The position numbers and the translations under genes were made by a program. The notes under the pieces are model-generated. The model was not told the DNA's origin. It was given only the letters and a program-made list of their open reading frames with translations, and ran no database searches. Below are positions 1-5,887 of a DNA stretch of 10,680 nt, one piece after another (positions within the stretch are counted from its first letter, which is position 1; every line of letters begins with the position of its first letter). The DNA is from Desulfurococcales archaeon (GTDB taxonomy: Archaea > Thermoproteota > Thermoprotei_A > Sulfolobales > NBVN01), in assembly GCA_027061705.1 (NCBI GenBank), contig JAMOVB010000062.1:1-10680 (forward strand), given 5' to 3'.

Positions 1-233
1 TAATCACTAGCGTTCATTTCAACAAGCTCGTAACCGTACTCATTAGCCAGCGCCTCCACTAGTGATGTCTTGCCGCATCCCGGAGGTCCGTTGAACAGTG
101 CCGCCTTCTTTATTGGCTTCCCTGCGACCCAACTCTTAATCCATCTTACGGCAACCGCCTTAGCCTCGCTCTGGTTAACGACGTCCTCAACGCGCTTCGG
201 CCTATATTTAATCACCCACGGCAGGCGTCTCAT
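1..233 (-). CDS. rfcL: Replication factor C large subunit, N-terminal part (runs off left edge)
   Basis: RfcL is the large subunit of the archaeal clamp loader, which opens and loads the PCNA sliding clamp on primed DNA using ATP. Only the first 77 codons are present, and the 3' part lies beyond position 1. The N-terminus reads [20 protein letters not shown], the typical 'W..KYRP....+VVNQ' opening of clamp-loader AAA+ proteins. A Walker A motif, GPPGCGKT, lies at about residues 49-56 and is followed by 'EMNASD', as in the small subunit. The start is the ATG at 231-233; reading further upstream meets a TAG within four codons. An AGGTAATC ribosome-site-like string directly precedes it. The gene begins 27 bases after the rfcS stop, so the two subunits are probably co-transcribed and made together, as is common in archaea. 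Confidence 0.93.
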   Translation of the reverse strand, partial: MRRLPWVIKYRPKRVEDVVNQSEAKAVAVRWIKSWVAGKPIKKAALFNGPPGCGKTSLVEALANEYGYELVEMNASD

Positions 234-260
234 GATTACCTACCTTACCATACCTGAGGG

Positions 261-1280
261 CTAGGAGCGGCCACGCCCTAGGGACTGCTTGCCAAGAAGC
301 GCTATCCTAGCTAGTAGGGCGTTCAGCTGTATCTCATCGTCTGCCCCCTCAACCATTCTGAACTGCACCTCACCTATGTAGTCAGCAATCTCCACCCTGA
401 GCTGCTCAGGTATGTTAAGGCTCGTGCCGAATATCTCTCTATGCATCTGCTTGACTATGTCCGTTCCTGAAAGCCCGTATTTAGCCATAAGGTTGCGGAG
501 CATGTCCCTAGCCTTGAGGAAGTTGCCCTTCAGCGCTGTGCTTATCATCTCCCTAACCTCTCTCGGGTGAGCTAGCCCTACAACCTTGTAAACGTTTGCA
601 ACCGTTACCTCACCTAACGCTGCGGTAGATTGAAGTATGTTTATAGATCTCCTCATATCACCTTCCGAAATCTCATATATCGCTTCCAGAGCGTCCTCAT
701 GGCACTTAACCCCCTCCTGCTGACATATCCATCCAAGCCTCGCTATCACATCTTCCTTTTTTAGAGGGACGAATCTGAATACGGCGCACCTCGACTGTAT
801 GGGTTCAATTATCTTACTTGGGTAGTTTGCTATCAGTATGAAGCGCGTTACCTCAACATACATCTCCATAAGTCTTCTCAGAGCTTGCTGGGCGTCGGCG
901 GTCATGTTGTCTGCCTCGTCAAGTAATATTATCTTGAATGGGATCTTAACAGGCAATTTACTCCTAGCAAACTCCTTAACCTTAGTTCTAATCACGTCTA
1001 TACCTCTTTCATCGGAAGCATTAAGCTCAAGCATGTACATCCTATAGTCCTCGCCGTAGAGGTCATGCGCTAGGGCATGTGCCGCGGTGGTTTTCCCAGT
1101 GCCTGGTGGCCCGGCGAAGAGTAAGTGAGGCATGTTTTTCTCTTTAACGAATAGCTCAAGCCTCTTAACTATTTCCTCCTGATTCACTATCTCCTTAAGA
1201 CTCCTTGGTCTGTACTTCTCAGCCCATAGAAGCTCTGCCAAAACCTTCTGCGAACTTGATGATACGGACAGTTTTACCAC
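261..1280 (-). CDS. rfcS: Replication factor C small subunit
   Basis: This is the small subunit of the PCNA clamp loader; four copies normally combine with one RfcL. The 339-residue protein has the full AAA+ set: KYRP near residue 22, Walker A GPPGTGKT at 57-64, the 'LNASDERGID' segment at 86-95, Walker B LLDEAD at 119-124, sensor 1 around 149-155, the SRC arginine-finger motif at 163-165, and sensor 2 'GDMRR' near residue 207. The C-terminal collar domain follows. It is slightly longer than many archaeal homologues because of about 15 extra residues before 'LLWAEKYRP'. The start is GTG at 1278-1280. There is no good ribosome site, but a TATA box centred about 26 bases upstream suggests a leaderless transcript starting at or near this codon, which supports the extended N-terminus. 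It is followed by rfcL. Confidence 0.96.
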   Translation of the reverse strand: MVKLSVSSSSQKVLAELLWAEKYRPRSLKEIVNQEEIVKRLELFVKEKNMPHLLFAGPPGTGKTTAAHALAHDLYGEDYRMYMLELNASDERGIDVIRTKVKEFARSKLPVKIPFKIILLDEADNMTADAQQALRRLMEMYVEVTRFILIANYPSKIIEPIQSRCAVFRFVPLKKEDVIARLGWICQQEGVKCHEDALEAIYEISEGDMRRSINILQSTAALGEVTVANVYKVVGLAHPREVREMISTALKGNFLKARDMLRNLMAKYGLSGTDIVKQMHREIFGTSLNIPEQLRVEIADYIGEVQFRMVEGADDEIQLNALLARIALLGKQSLGRGRS

Positions 1281-1301
1281 CTAAGTTAATGTTTTCGCTC
1301 G

Positions 1302-1316
1302 GGATATAAGTAAAAA
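1302..1316 (-). promoter_or_regulatory. TATA box for rfcS-rfcL with an adjacent T-run ending the TRAM gene
   Basis: On the minus strand TTATATCC (1309-1302) is centred about 26 bases upstream of the rfcS GTG, the archaeal TATA-to-start distance expected for a leaderless message. Just upstream, a run of five T (1316-1312) lies 13 bases after the TRAM gene stop and could end that transcript. Confidence 0.6.
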
Positions 1317-1328
1317 GAAGTGCGCTAA

Positions 1329-1622
1329 TCACCTCTTAGGCTCGGCAATTCTTTTGATGACTGTGGCGTGCGCCACGCCTTTATCGACCTTAATTATCCT
1401 AACTCGAACCCTCTCGCCGGGTACCGCCTTTGGCACAACTATCATCAAGCCGTGGTACCTAGCTATGCCGCATCCTTGGTTATCCATATCATCTATCGTT
1501 AAGTTAACCTCGTCGCCTACCTGAAGGTTTCTCCTATGCCTATGTGATGCCTCCCTATGGTATATGCTGTAGCGCTGGACATCGATGCTGTAAGGATTAG
1601 AATATCTTCTGTAACGTGTCAT
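1329..1622 (-). CDS. TRAM-domain RNA-binding protein
   Basis: A small, basic 97-residue protein. Residues about 35-93 form a TRAM domain, an OB-like beta-barrel that binds RNA: 'VGDEVNLTIDDMDNQGCGIA', then 'VPKAVPGERVRVRI' and 'AHATVIKRI'. In archaea single-TRAM proteins are abundant, and some act as cold-responsive RNA chaperones; that is knowledge of the family, not visible here. The first 33 residues are rich in Arg, Tyr, His and Ser and look disordered, which probably adds non-specific nucleic-acid affinity. The start is ATG at 1620-1622, preceded by GGTGTGATT as ribosome site. The leader contains a perfect 5-bp hairpin abutting that site (1632-1644). The gene lies 48 bases upstream of rfcS on the same strand and is divergent from the plus-strand run beginning at 1701. 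Confidence 0.88.
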   Translation of the reverse strand: MTRYRRYSNPYSIDVQRYSIYHREASHRHRRNLQVGDEVNLTIDDMDNQGCGIARYHGLMIVVPKAVPGERVRVRIIKVDKGVAHATVIKRIAEPKR

Positions 1623-1631
1623 TCAATCACA

Positions 1632-1644
1632 CCCGGATACCGGG
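1632..1644 (-). promoter_or_regulatory. Leader hairpin of the TRAM gene
   Basis: Perfect inverted repeat CCCGG-TAT-CCGGG on the minus strand, whose 3' arm runs into the GGGTGTGATT ribosome-site region before the ATG at 1622. If the transcript starts near 1640 from the A/T box at 1661-1668, the hairpin may be only partly transcribed, so its role depends on the true start of transcription. Confidence 0.4.
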
Positions 1645-1659
1645 ACTGAACTTCCCTCC

Positions 1660-1668
1660 AATATTTAA
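1660..1668. promoter_or_regulatory. A/T box between divergent genes, possible two-way TATA
   Basis: The string AATATTTAA is nearly symmetric. Read on the minus strand it would place transcription start near 1640, about 18 bases before the TRAM ATG. Read on the plus strand it would give a start near 1691, about 10 bases before the ATG at 1701. No other TATA-like string is present in the 78-base spacer apart from GATTTAAA directly at the plus-strand start codon. Confidence 0.45.
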
Positions 1669-1700
1669 CCCACAAGACCTTCCGCGCGCTCAGATTTAAA

Positions 1701-2009
1701 ATGGTTTTCTACGCCATCCAAAGGTCTAATACTGTCAAGCCTAAACTAGAGGTGAGGGAGGTGTTTGTGGGCGGGTGCTGCGATGGCGTGACGGCACTGA
1801 TACATTATGATTGCAAAGCAGGGGTTCTTGAACTAAGCATGTATGATGGTGAAGGCAAGCTCGTTAAAAGGATTAAGACAGAGCTGATCAACATGTTGGT
1901 AGGCGGCCGTGCTGAGGTTAGGTCTATCACTTATGCTCATGGCGTAGGCTTCCTAACTATAGTGAGAGGTGAATTAAGTGGGGCTTGTGAGGGTGCTGGA
2001 GGAGAGTAG
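1701..2009 (+). CDS. Small protein of unknown function, first of a three-gene overlapping set
   Basis: I do not recognise this 102-residue protein. It alternates short hydrophobic stretches with charged ones ('LELSMYDGEGKLVKRIKTEL') and looks like a beta-rich globular domain. It has four Cys (CC near residue 26, then residues 37 and 96), no signal peptide and no membrane segment, so it is probably cytosolic. The ATG at 1701 has no clear ribosome site and could be read from a very short leader. The real-gene call rests on the next gene: its ribosome site and start lie inside this frame's 3' end, a 32-base overlap typical of a translationally coupled archaeal operon. The final residues (GACEGAGGE) are low complexity. 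A function in translation or RNA handling is suggested only by the downstream pth2 and truD. Confidence 0.7.
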   Translation: MVFYAIQRSNTVKPKLEVREVFVGGCCDGVTALIHYDCKAGVLELSMYDGEGKLVKRIKTELINMLVGGRAEVRSITYAHGVGFLTIVRGELSGACEGAGGE

Positions 2010-2388
2010 CGTAAGCCGCTCCGGAAAGCATAAGAGAAGAGCCCTTTTCAAGGTAGTGGATAGCGAGTGCAGGCCGCTTAAGTACGAGGTAATTAGCGAG
2101 AAGAGAGTAAAGCCCCTCTACTCCAGGGGATCAGCATCTATTAAGGAAGTTAAGGTTCCGGACAACGCCTTCGTCATTGCGCTAGAACTCTGCCTGAACC
2201 CTAGGAAACATGTGAAAGGTATTGTCAAGGTCTATGACCCCGGCGGTTCCCTCCTTGCGGAGGCCGTTTACAGGAAGCTAAAGGTTAGGTTCAAAATCAT
2301 TAGTAATGAGGCGTTGGTTGATATCGTTAGGTGTGTCTTCAGATCGCTGAGGTTGCCGGTGAAGAAGTATGCAATCCTCAGAAAGTGA
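1978..2388 (+). CDS. Basic protein of unknown function, second of the overlapping set
   Basis: A 136-residue, strongly basic protein that I do not recognise. It contains a Lys/Arg-rich opening (SRSGKHKRRALFK, residues about 13-25), a beta-rich centre ('VKGIVKVYDPGGSLLAEAVY') and a basic end (SLRLPVKKYAILRK). The net charge suggests contact with nucleic acid or the ribosome, which is inference. The centre resembles the preceding protein in pattern (hydrophobic strand, 'D-G-x-L' turn, strand), so the two might be distant paralogues; an alignment would be needed. The start is GTG at 1978, chosen because GAGAGGTGA at 1964-1972 is a near-perfect ribosome site at the right spacing. It overlaps the preceding gene by 32 bases and the next by 20. 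Confidence 0.78.
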   Translation: MGLVRVLEESSVSRSGKHKRRALFKVVDSECRPLKYEVISEKRVKPLYSRGSASIKEVKVPDNAFVIALELCLNPRKHVKGIVKVYDPGGSLLAEAVYRKLKVRFKIISNEALVDIVRCVFRSLRLPVKKYAILRK

Positions 2389-2713
2389 GGTTGCTAAGCG
2401 CTTAATAACCGGTTTGAGGAGAATGGGTTTCTTCGTATTTGGCGTTAACGAGTATCACTATGTTAGCAGGCTTCTAAGTAACGCAGGCCTACATCACGTA
2501 CTGAGGGTGAAGACCTTAGATCCTGCTAGGAAGATTTTCATAGTAGACATCGACCACAGAGTTTATAGGCCGCAATGTAGGGAAAGATGCTTAGTTAATA
2601 ACATTCTTGACGCGAAGTGTTACAGCACGTGCATAGAGGAAAGCAGATTAACGCTTCTTAAGGATGCTTTACGGAAGCTTGAGTCGCTAGTTGAGAAGAG
2701 CGGCGCGCATTAA
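2369..2713 (+). CDS. Protein of unknown function with twin CX3C motif
   Basis: A 114-residue protein not recognised by name. The N-terminal half looks like a small alpha/beta domain ('GLRRMGFFVFGVNEYHYVSR', then 'KIFIVDIDHRVYRP'). Next comes CRERC, nine residues, and CYSTC, that is CX3C-X9-CX3C at about residues 70-86, then a charged helix to the end. Four Cys so spaced could bind a metal or form two disulfides within a helical hairpin; the sequence cannot decide between these. There is no signal peptide or membrane segment. The ATG at 2369 is preceded by GGTGA at 2358-2362. The gene overlaps the previous one by 20 bases and ends 35 bases before the pth2 start, so it is probably in one transcription unit with pth2 and truD. 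Confidence 0.8.
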   Translation: MQSSESEVAKRLITGLRRMGFFVFGVNEYHYVSRLLSNAGLHHVLRVKTLDPARKIFIVDIDHRVYRPQCRERCLVNNILDAKCYSTCIEESRLTLLKDALRKLESLVEKSGAH

Positions 2714-2748
2714 TTACCCTCTAGAGCGGGAAGGCTTTGGGAACTACT

Positions 2749-3099
2749 ATGTACAAGCAAGTAATAGTAGTGAGAACCGATATTAGGATGAGTAAGGGTA
2801 AGCTAGCGACCCAAGTAGCACACGCCTCAGTGACAGCCGCCTTCCACGCTTATAAGGAGTTTAGAGAGTGGTTCAGCGCTTGGTGGGCGGAGGGCCAGAA
2901 GAAAGTCGTACTTAGGGGCGGGGGCGAGAAGGAATTAATTAGGTACTTTACCGACGCTACCAGAGCTGCATTACCGCGGGCCCTAATAAGAGATGCCGGA
3001 AGAACGGAGTTACCTGAAGGCACTCTAACCGCTATAGCCATAGGCCCGGCGCCCGAAGACGTTATAGACAAGATAACAGGCCATCTAAAGCTACTTTAG
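2749..3099 (+). CDS. pth2: Peptidyl-tRNA hydrolase 2
   Basis: Pth2 cleaves the ester bond of peptidyl-tRNAs released from stalled ribosomes and so recycles tRNA; it is the archaeal/eukaryal type, unrelated to bacterial Pth. The protein has 116 residues, the family's usual length, and the signature is complete: 'YKQVIVVRTDIRMSKGKLA' at the start with the conserved Lys, 'QVAHASV', the central 'WF..W...GQKKVVLRG', then 'LIRDAGRTELPEGTLTAIAI' and the closing 'ITGHLKLL'. The ATG at 2749 is chosen over an in-frame TTG at 2737 because homologues begin at M-[YF]-K; no strong ribosome site precedes either. The stop is 21 bases before the preferred truD start, and the two are likely co-transcribed. Confidence 0.95.
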   Translation: MYKQVIVVRTDIRMSKGKLATQVAHASVTAAFHAYKEFREWFSAWWAEGQKKVVLRGGGEKELIRYFTDATRAALPRALIRDAGRTELPEGTLTAIAIGPAPEDVIDKITGHLKLL

Positions 3100-3120
3100 A
3101 TGTTCCTCGAGGCGATCAAA

Positions 3121-4329
3121 ATGGTGTTTGAACCTTCTAAGTCTGCGTTGGATAAGGCCGTAGGAATGACTGTCTATGCCCGCCCCGAAGCTTACGTCAG
3201 TGGGCTTAAGTTAAGGGTATCGCCAAGCACCTTCAAAGTTATTGAAGTTGGCGCGGACGGCTCACTAGCAATTCCGGAGCGGTGGGCGGGGGCGTGTAAG
3301 GATGAGTATAAGTGCGTGAGGAGAGAGGCCGTTAGGTACGTAATGTGCAAGGTTGGCGTACCTACTCACCGAGCTGTGAAGGCCTTGGAAAGGGTACTCA
3401 AGCTGAGGGTTGGTTACGCTGGGCTTAAAGATTCCAACGCGTTCACCTGCCAATTCATTACAGTGAAGTGTAGACCGGAAGCAACTCTCAAGTGCAGTTA
3501 CGTTCTCCTAGATGGGGCCGTTAGGGTATCATACGCAGGCGTGGTTGGGGAGATGATTAAACGCGGTGAGTTAGAGGGGAATTTATTCATGGTTAACATT
3601 AACTGCAAGGATGCTGAAGTTAAGGGCATTCGCAGATGCTTAGATGTACTCAGGAGAAAGCCCTTCCCTAACTTCTACGGTTACCAAAGATTTGGTAGTA
3701 GGAGGCCCGTATCTCACCTTATAGGGGAGGCTCTAGTGTCAGGTGACTACCGTAAGGCCGTAGATAGGCTACTACTACCCTCTGAGGTCGGCTCAGAAAG
3801 CCCTAAAGTTCTCAGGGCGCGTAAGCTGTACGCCAGGGGCTTATGGCGTGAGGCGCTTAGAGAGTTCCCACGGAGCTTCGCTGCAGAGCGAAGGGTTCTT
3901 AAAGAGTTGATTAGAGGATCTTCCTATCGTAGAGCGTTAATGTCTGTTGGCTCATGGCTCATAAGATTCTTCATTGAAGCTTATCAGTCGTACCTGTTTA
4001 ACATGGCGTTAAGTAAGGCAATAGCTATGAATGGCGGTCTAGACGAGCTCATCAGTAAGTGTGAAGTCTTCCCGCTCCCCCACCATAACGTAGTCAAGAG
4101 CGATGAGTGTAGCGCGTACGTAGTGTCGGTAATGAAGGAACATGGATTTAAACCCGTTTCCTCAGCCCTTAAGTATTTGAAGCGTGGCGTCAGGGATACC
4201 TATACCTACGTTAGATCGCTTAAAGCGAAGCTTAATGAGGATGAGCTACTGCTTAATTTCGAGCTAAAGCCAGCATCATACGCAACAGTAGTTCTGAGGG
4301 AGATTCTAAGAGACGGTTTAGAGGTATAG
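3121..4329 (+). CDS. truD: tRNA pseudouridine(13) synthase TruD
   Basis: TruD isomerises U13 in tRNA to pseudouridine. The 402-residue protein carries the family's hallmarks: 'VGYAGLKDSNAFTCQFITV' with the catalytic Asp at residue 104, 'PFPNFYGYQRFGSRRPVSHL', the 'IEAYQSYLFNMALSKA' segment, and a C-terminal 'FELKPASYATVVLREIL' that matches the usual LPxGsYATvvLRE. The region between the YGYQRFG and QSYLFN motifs is the TRUD insertion domain. A frame start at 3100 (ATG directly after the pth2 stop) would add seven residues, but GAGGCGATC at 3109-3117 is an excellent ribosome site for the ATG at 3121 and nothing supports 3100. A pairing of pth2 and truD fits their joint role in tRNA metabolism. 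The gene ends 53 bases from the convergent KH-domain gene. Confidence 0.95.
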   Translation: MVFEPSKSALDKAVGMTVYARPEAYVSGLKLRVSPSTFKVIEVGADGSLAIPERWAGACKDEYKCVRREAVRYVMCKVGVPTHRAVKALERVLKLRVGYAGLKDSNAFTCQFITVKCRPEATLKCSYVLLDGAVRVSYAGVVGEMIKRGELEGNLFMVNINCKDAEVKGIRRCLDVLRRKPFPNFYGYQRFGSRRPVSHLIGEALVSGDYRKAVDRLLLPSEVGSESPKVLRARKLYARGLWREALREFPRSFAAERRVLKELIRGSSYRRALMSVGSWLIRFFIEAYQSYLFNMALSKAIAMNGGLDELISKCEVFPLPHHNVVKSDECSAYVVSVMKEHGFKPVSSALKYLKRGVRDTYTYVRSLKAKLNEDELLLNFELKPASYATVVLREILRDGLEV

Positions 4330-4382
4330 TTCAGCGACTGACAGCTTAGCTAGTATTGCAACCTGTTAAGCGCATATTAGAA

Positions 4383-4901
4383 CTATATCCCAGTCCTAAT
4401 CCTCACATTCATGCCCGTTATCTTAGATAAGAGATCCTCAAGCACCGCGACATTTGAAGGTAGGTATCTGCTATCTGATCGCGGTATCCTGACAATATGC
4501 TCTACGGTGCCGTCCGGGAGCCAGAGAGTGTTGACACCTATTACTCGTGCTGGATACACTAACTGTCTCGCAATCTCCCTTAAGTCACCATGCGCCCTAT
4601 TAACCACCCTAACCTTAACCTTAAGCTTACTGCTTAGTATCCTACCTAACCTACCCAGGAGGCGCGGGTGTATGTTGGTGTCCTTAATATCTATCACTAA
4701 AACAAGCATATCCCTAGTTCTAATCGCTTTCACGTATTCAGCATCCTTAAGGAACTTGAAGTCGCCTTTGCCCTCTAGGTTAAGAAGTTCTCTCATCACG
4801 TCTACCTCAAACGGCTCGACCTCACCACTTTCAACTAGCCTACGGCATCGCGGGCACAGCACTCCAGTCCGCACGCACACATGATCTAATGGTATCTTCA
4901 C
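4383..4901 (-). CDS. KH-domain RNA-binding protein with N-terminal Cys motif (NusA-like)
   Basis: A 172-residue protein that resembles the archaeal NusA-like/KH family found in Crenarchaeota. The N-terminus has Cys at residues 9, 16 and 19 ('CVRTGVLCPRC'), a zinc-knuckle-like pattern that lacks an obvious fourth Cys. A KH fold follows, with the nucleic-acid-binding loop reduced to G-R-L-G at residues 83-86 ('LLGRLGRILSSKLKVKVRVV'). A second alpha/beta part at 115-170 ('VNTLWLPDGTVEHIVRIP') carries basic residues. The likely role is RNA binding in transcription or translation; the exact one is not known to me. The start is GTG at 4899-4901 with GAGTTGAT as ribosome site five bases upstream. 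It is divergent from the L40e gene across a spacer with one symmetric TATA-like box. Confidence 0.82.
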   Translation of the reverse strand: MKIPLDHVCVRTGVLCPRCRRLVESGEVEPFEVDVMRELLNLEGKGDFKFLKDAEYVKAIRTRDMLVLVIDIKDTNIHPRLLGRLGRILSSKLKVKVRVVNRAHGDLREIARQLVYPARVIGVNTLWLPDGTVEHIVRIPRSDSRYLPSNVAVLEDLLSKITGMNVRIRTGI

Positions 4902-4955
4902 TTTCTATCAACTCGCTACCCTACTTAGCTTTCACTAACCACACTCGGGATGTAA

Positions 4956-4965
4956 CCTTTAAACC
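4956..4965. promoter_or_regulatory. Symmetric TATA box between KH gene and L40e gene
   Basis: CCTTTAAACC reads GGTTTAAAGG on the other strand, so either strand offers a good TATA box. Expected starts are near 4986 for L40e on the plus strand (leader of about 60 bases to the ATG at 5047) and near 4935 for the KH gene on the minus strand (leader of about 34 bases with a ribosome site). Confidence 0.55.
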
Positions 4966-5046
4966 TTTCGTGTCCTCAATCCGCCCAAGGCTATGCAGGT
5001 CAACGTTTTTAAGCCTGCGGAAGGGAGTGCCTTGGGGGTGTGTGGT

Positions 5047-5208
5047 ATGCCTATAACGGATCCGGAGCTACTGAAGATAGTTGAGGAGAGAGTCCTTAAT
5101 AAGATGGTGTGCCGTAGGTGCGGTGCCCTGAACCCTCCCGGAGCTACGAAGTGCAGGAGATGCGGTAGCAAGGATCTAAGGCCTAAGAGAAAGAGGATAG
5201 GGAGGTAA
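5047..5208 (+). CDS. rpl40e: 50S ribosomal protein L40e
   Basis: A 53-residue zinc-binding protein of the large ribosomal subunit, the archaeal counterpart of the ribosomal half of the eukaryal ubiquitin-L40 fusion. It begins [19 protein letters not shown], the conserved family opening, and has a zinc finger CX2C-X10-CX2C with Cys at residues 22, 25, 36 and 39, then a basic tail (RPKRKRIGR). I chose the ATG at 5047 because family members start at MP[IL]TDP and a GGGGGTG purine string lies just upstream. An in-frame ATG at 4993 would add 18 residues ([18 protein letters not shown]) and sits only about 7 bases after the predicted transcription start, so an extended form cannot be excluded. It is convergent with the nucleotidyltransferase gene 38 bases further on. 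Confidence 0.94.
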   Translation: MPITDPELLKIVEERVLNKMVCRRCGALNPPGATKCRRCGSKDLRPKRKRIGR

Positions 5209-5246
5209 GAGCCTCAAACCTACGGCGCTATCTCGCCTTAATCGCC

Positions 5247-5816
5247 CTACTTAATCACGCCACATGCCCTTAGTCTCTTAATGATTAGTCTGGAGTCGCA
5301 CTCGTCGAACAGCGCTAGCCTGCTTATGATTAACTTAGTATTAATTCTCAGCTTACCCTTTCTGATTATATCGGAAAGATACCTTAGATCCTCTAGATCC
5401 TTCTCCCTCCCGGCCTTAGCCTTAAGGACTAGGTAATCCTCAATCCGAAGCAATCTCAGAGGCGTGCCGCATACCTTAACTGTTTCAGCATCGTTGAGCA
5501 TTTCCTCAGGGACGTAGAAGTCATAGATATTCTCGTGCAGCTCAACTGTAACCTCCTCACACCCTACTGGACATCTAAGCTGGGGGCCTCCCCAACCGTG
5601 CTGGCACACCATGCAATTAAGCGCATCGGCTGCCTCAGCCACGACGTCCTCGTCAAAGCTAGGCGATACTGTGGTAGTGAATAGGTCAACATCGTCTTCA
5701 AATTCCTTAAAACCCAGCCTTAATGCGTAGACTGTGCTCCCTATTATCACGCCATCAACACCATGCTCTCTAAGCCCCTTCAACACGCGGGCTAGGGCCG
5801 CTCTATCATAGACCAC
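5247..5816 (-). CDS. Nucleotidyltransferase-fold protein with Cys-rich insertion
   Basis: A protein of 189 residues (192 if the GTG at 5823-5825 is used) with the minimal nucleotidyltransferase fold. Numbered from the longer form, it has 'IIGSTVYALRLG' at 28-39 (the GS motif), then 'DDVDLF' at 44-49 with the two metal-binding Asp, and a third acid probably at Glu96 ('VTVELHE'). The C-terminal helices 'IEDYLVLKAKAGREKDLEDL' match those of stand-alone archaeal and AbiEii-like transferases. The substrate is unknown. Cys71, Cys74, Cys85 and Cys89 form CX2C-X10-CX3C between the catalytic Asp pair and the third acid, which may bind zinc. The GTG at 5814-5816 is preferred because GAGGGGTG lies at the right distance before it. 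The gene shares a TATA-like box with the divergent tRNA-Cys. Confidence 0.75.
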   Translation of the reverse strand: MVYDRAALARVLKGLREHGVDGVIIGSTVYALRLGFKEFEDDVDLFTTTVSPSFDEDVVAEAADALNCMVCQHGWGGPQLRCPVGCEEVTVELHENIYDFYVPEEMLNDAETVKVCGTPLRLLRIEDYLVLKAKAGREKDLEDLRYLSDIIRKGKLRINTKLIISRLALFDECDSRLIIKRLRACGVIK

Positions 5817-5855
5817 ACTAACCACCCCTCTACCTACGGTGATTGAGAATTAAAC

Positions 5856-5861
5856 TTTATA
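5856..5861. promoter_or_regulatory. TATA box for tRNA-Cys, also usable for the divergent nucleotidyltransferase gene
   Basis: CTTTATAGCC on the plus strand is centred about 29 bases before the first base of the tRNA, a normal distance for archaeal tRNA promoters. Read on the minus strand, GGCTATAAAG would start transcription near 5832, about 16 bases before the preferred GTG at 5816. Confidence 0.6.
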
Positions 5862-5887
5862 GCCTAAGTAAATAAAGCAGTAATTGG

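Noticed and set aside
70..264. Plus-strand 64-codon open frame at the left edge
   Set aside because: It is opposite the rfcL N-terminus, whose Walker A motif and KYRP opening are unmistakable.
3100..3120. ATG at 3100 as truD start
   Set aside because: No ribosome site precedes it, whereas GAGGCGATC at 3109-3117 fits the ATG at 3121.
4411..4884. Plus-strand 157-codon open frame
   Set aside because: Lies opposite the KH-domain gene, is Leu/Ser/Thr-rich with no recognisable domain, and has no ribosome site; the minus-strand gene has clear motifs.
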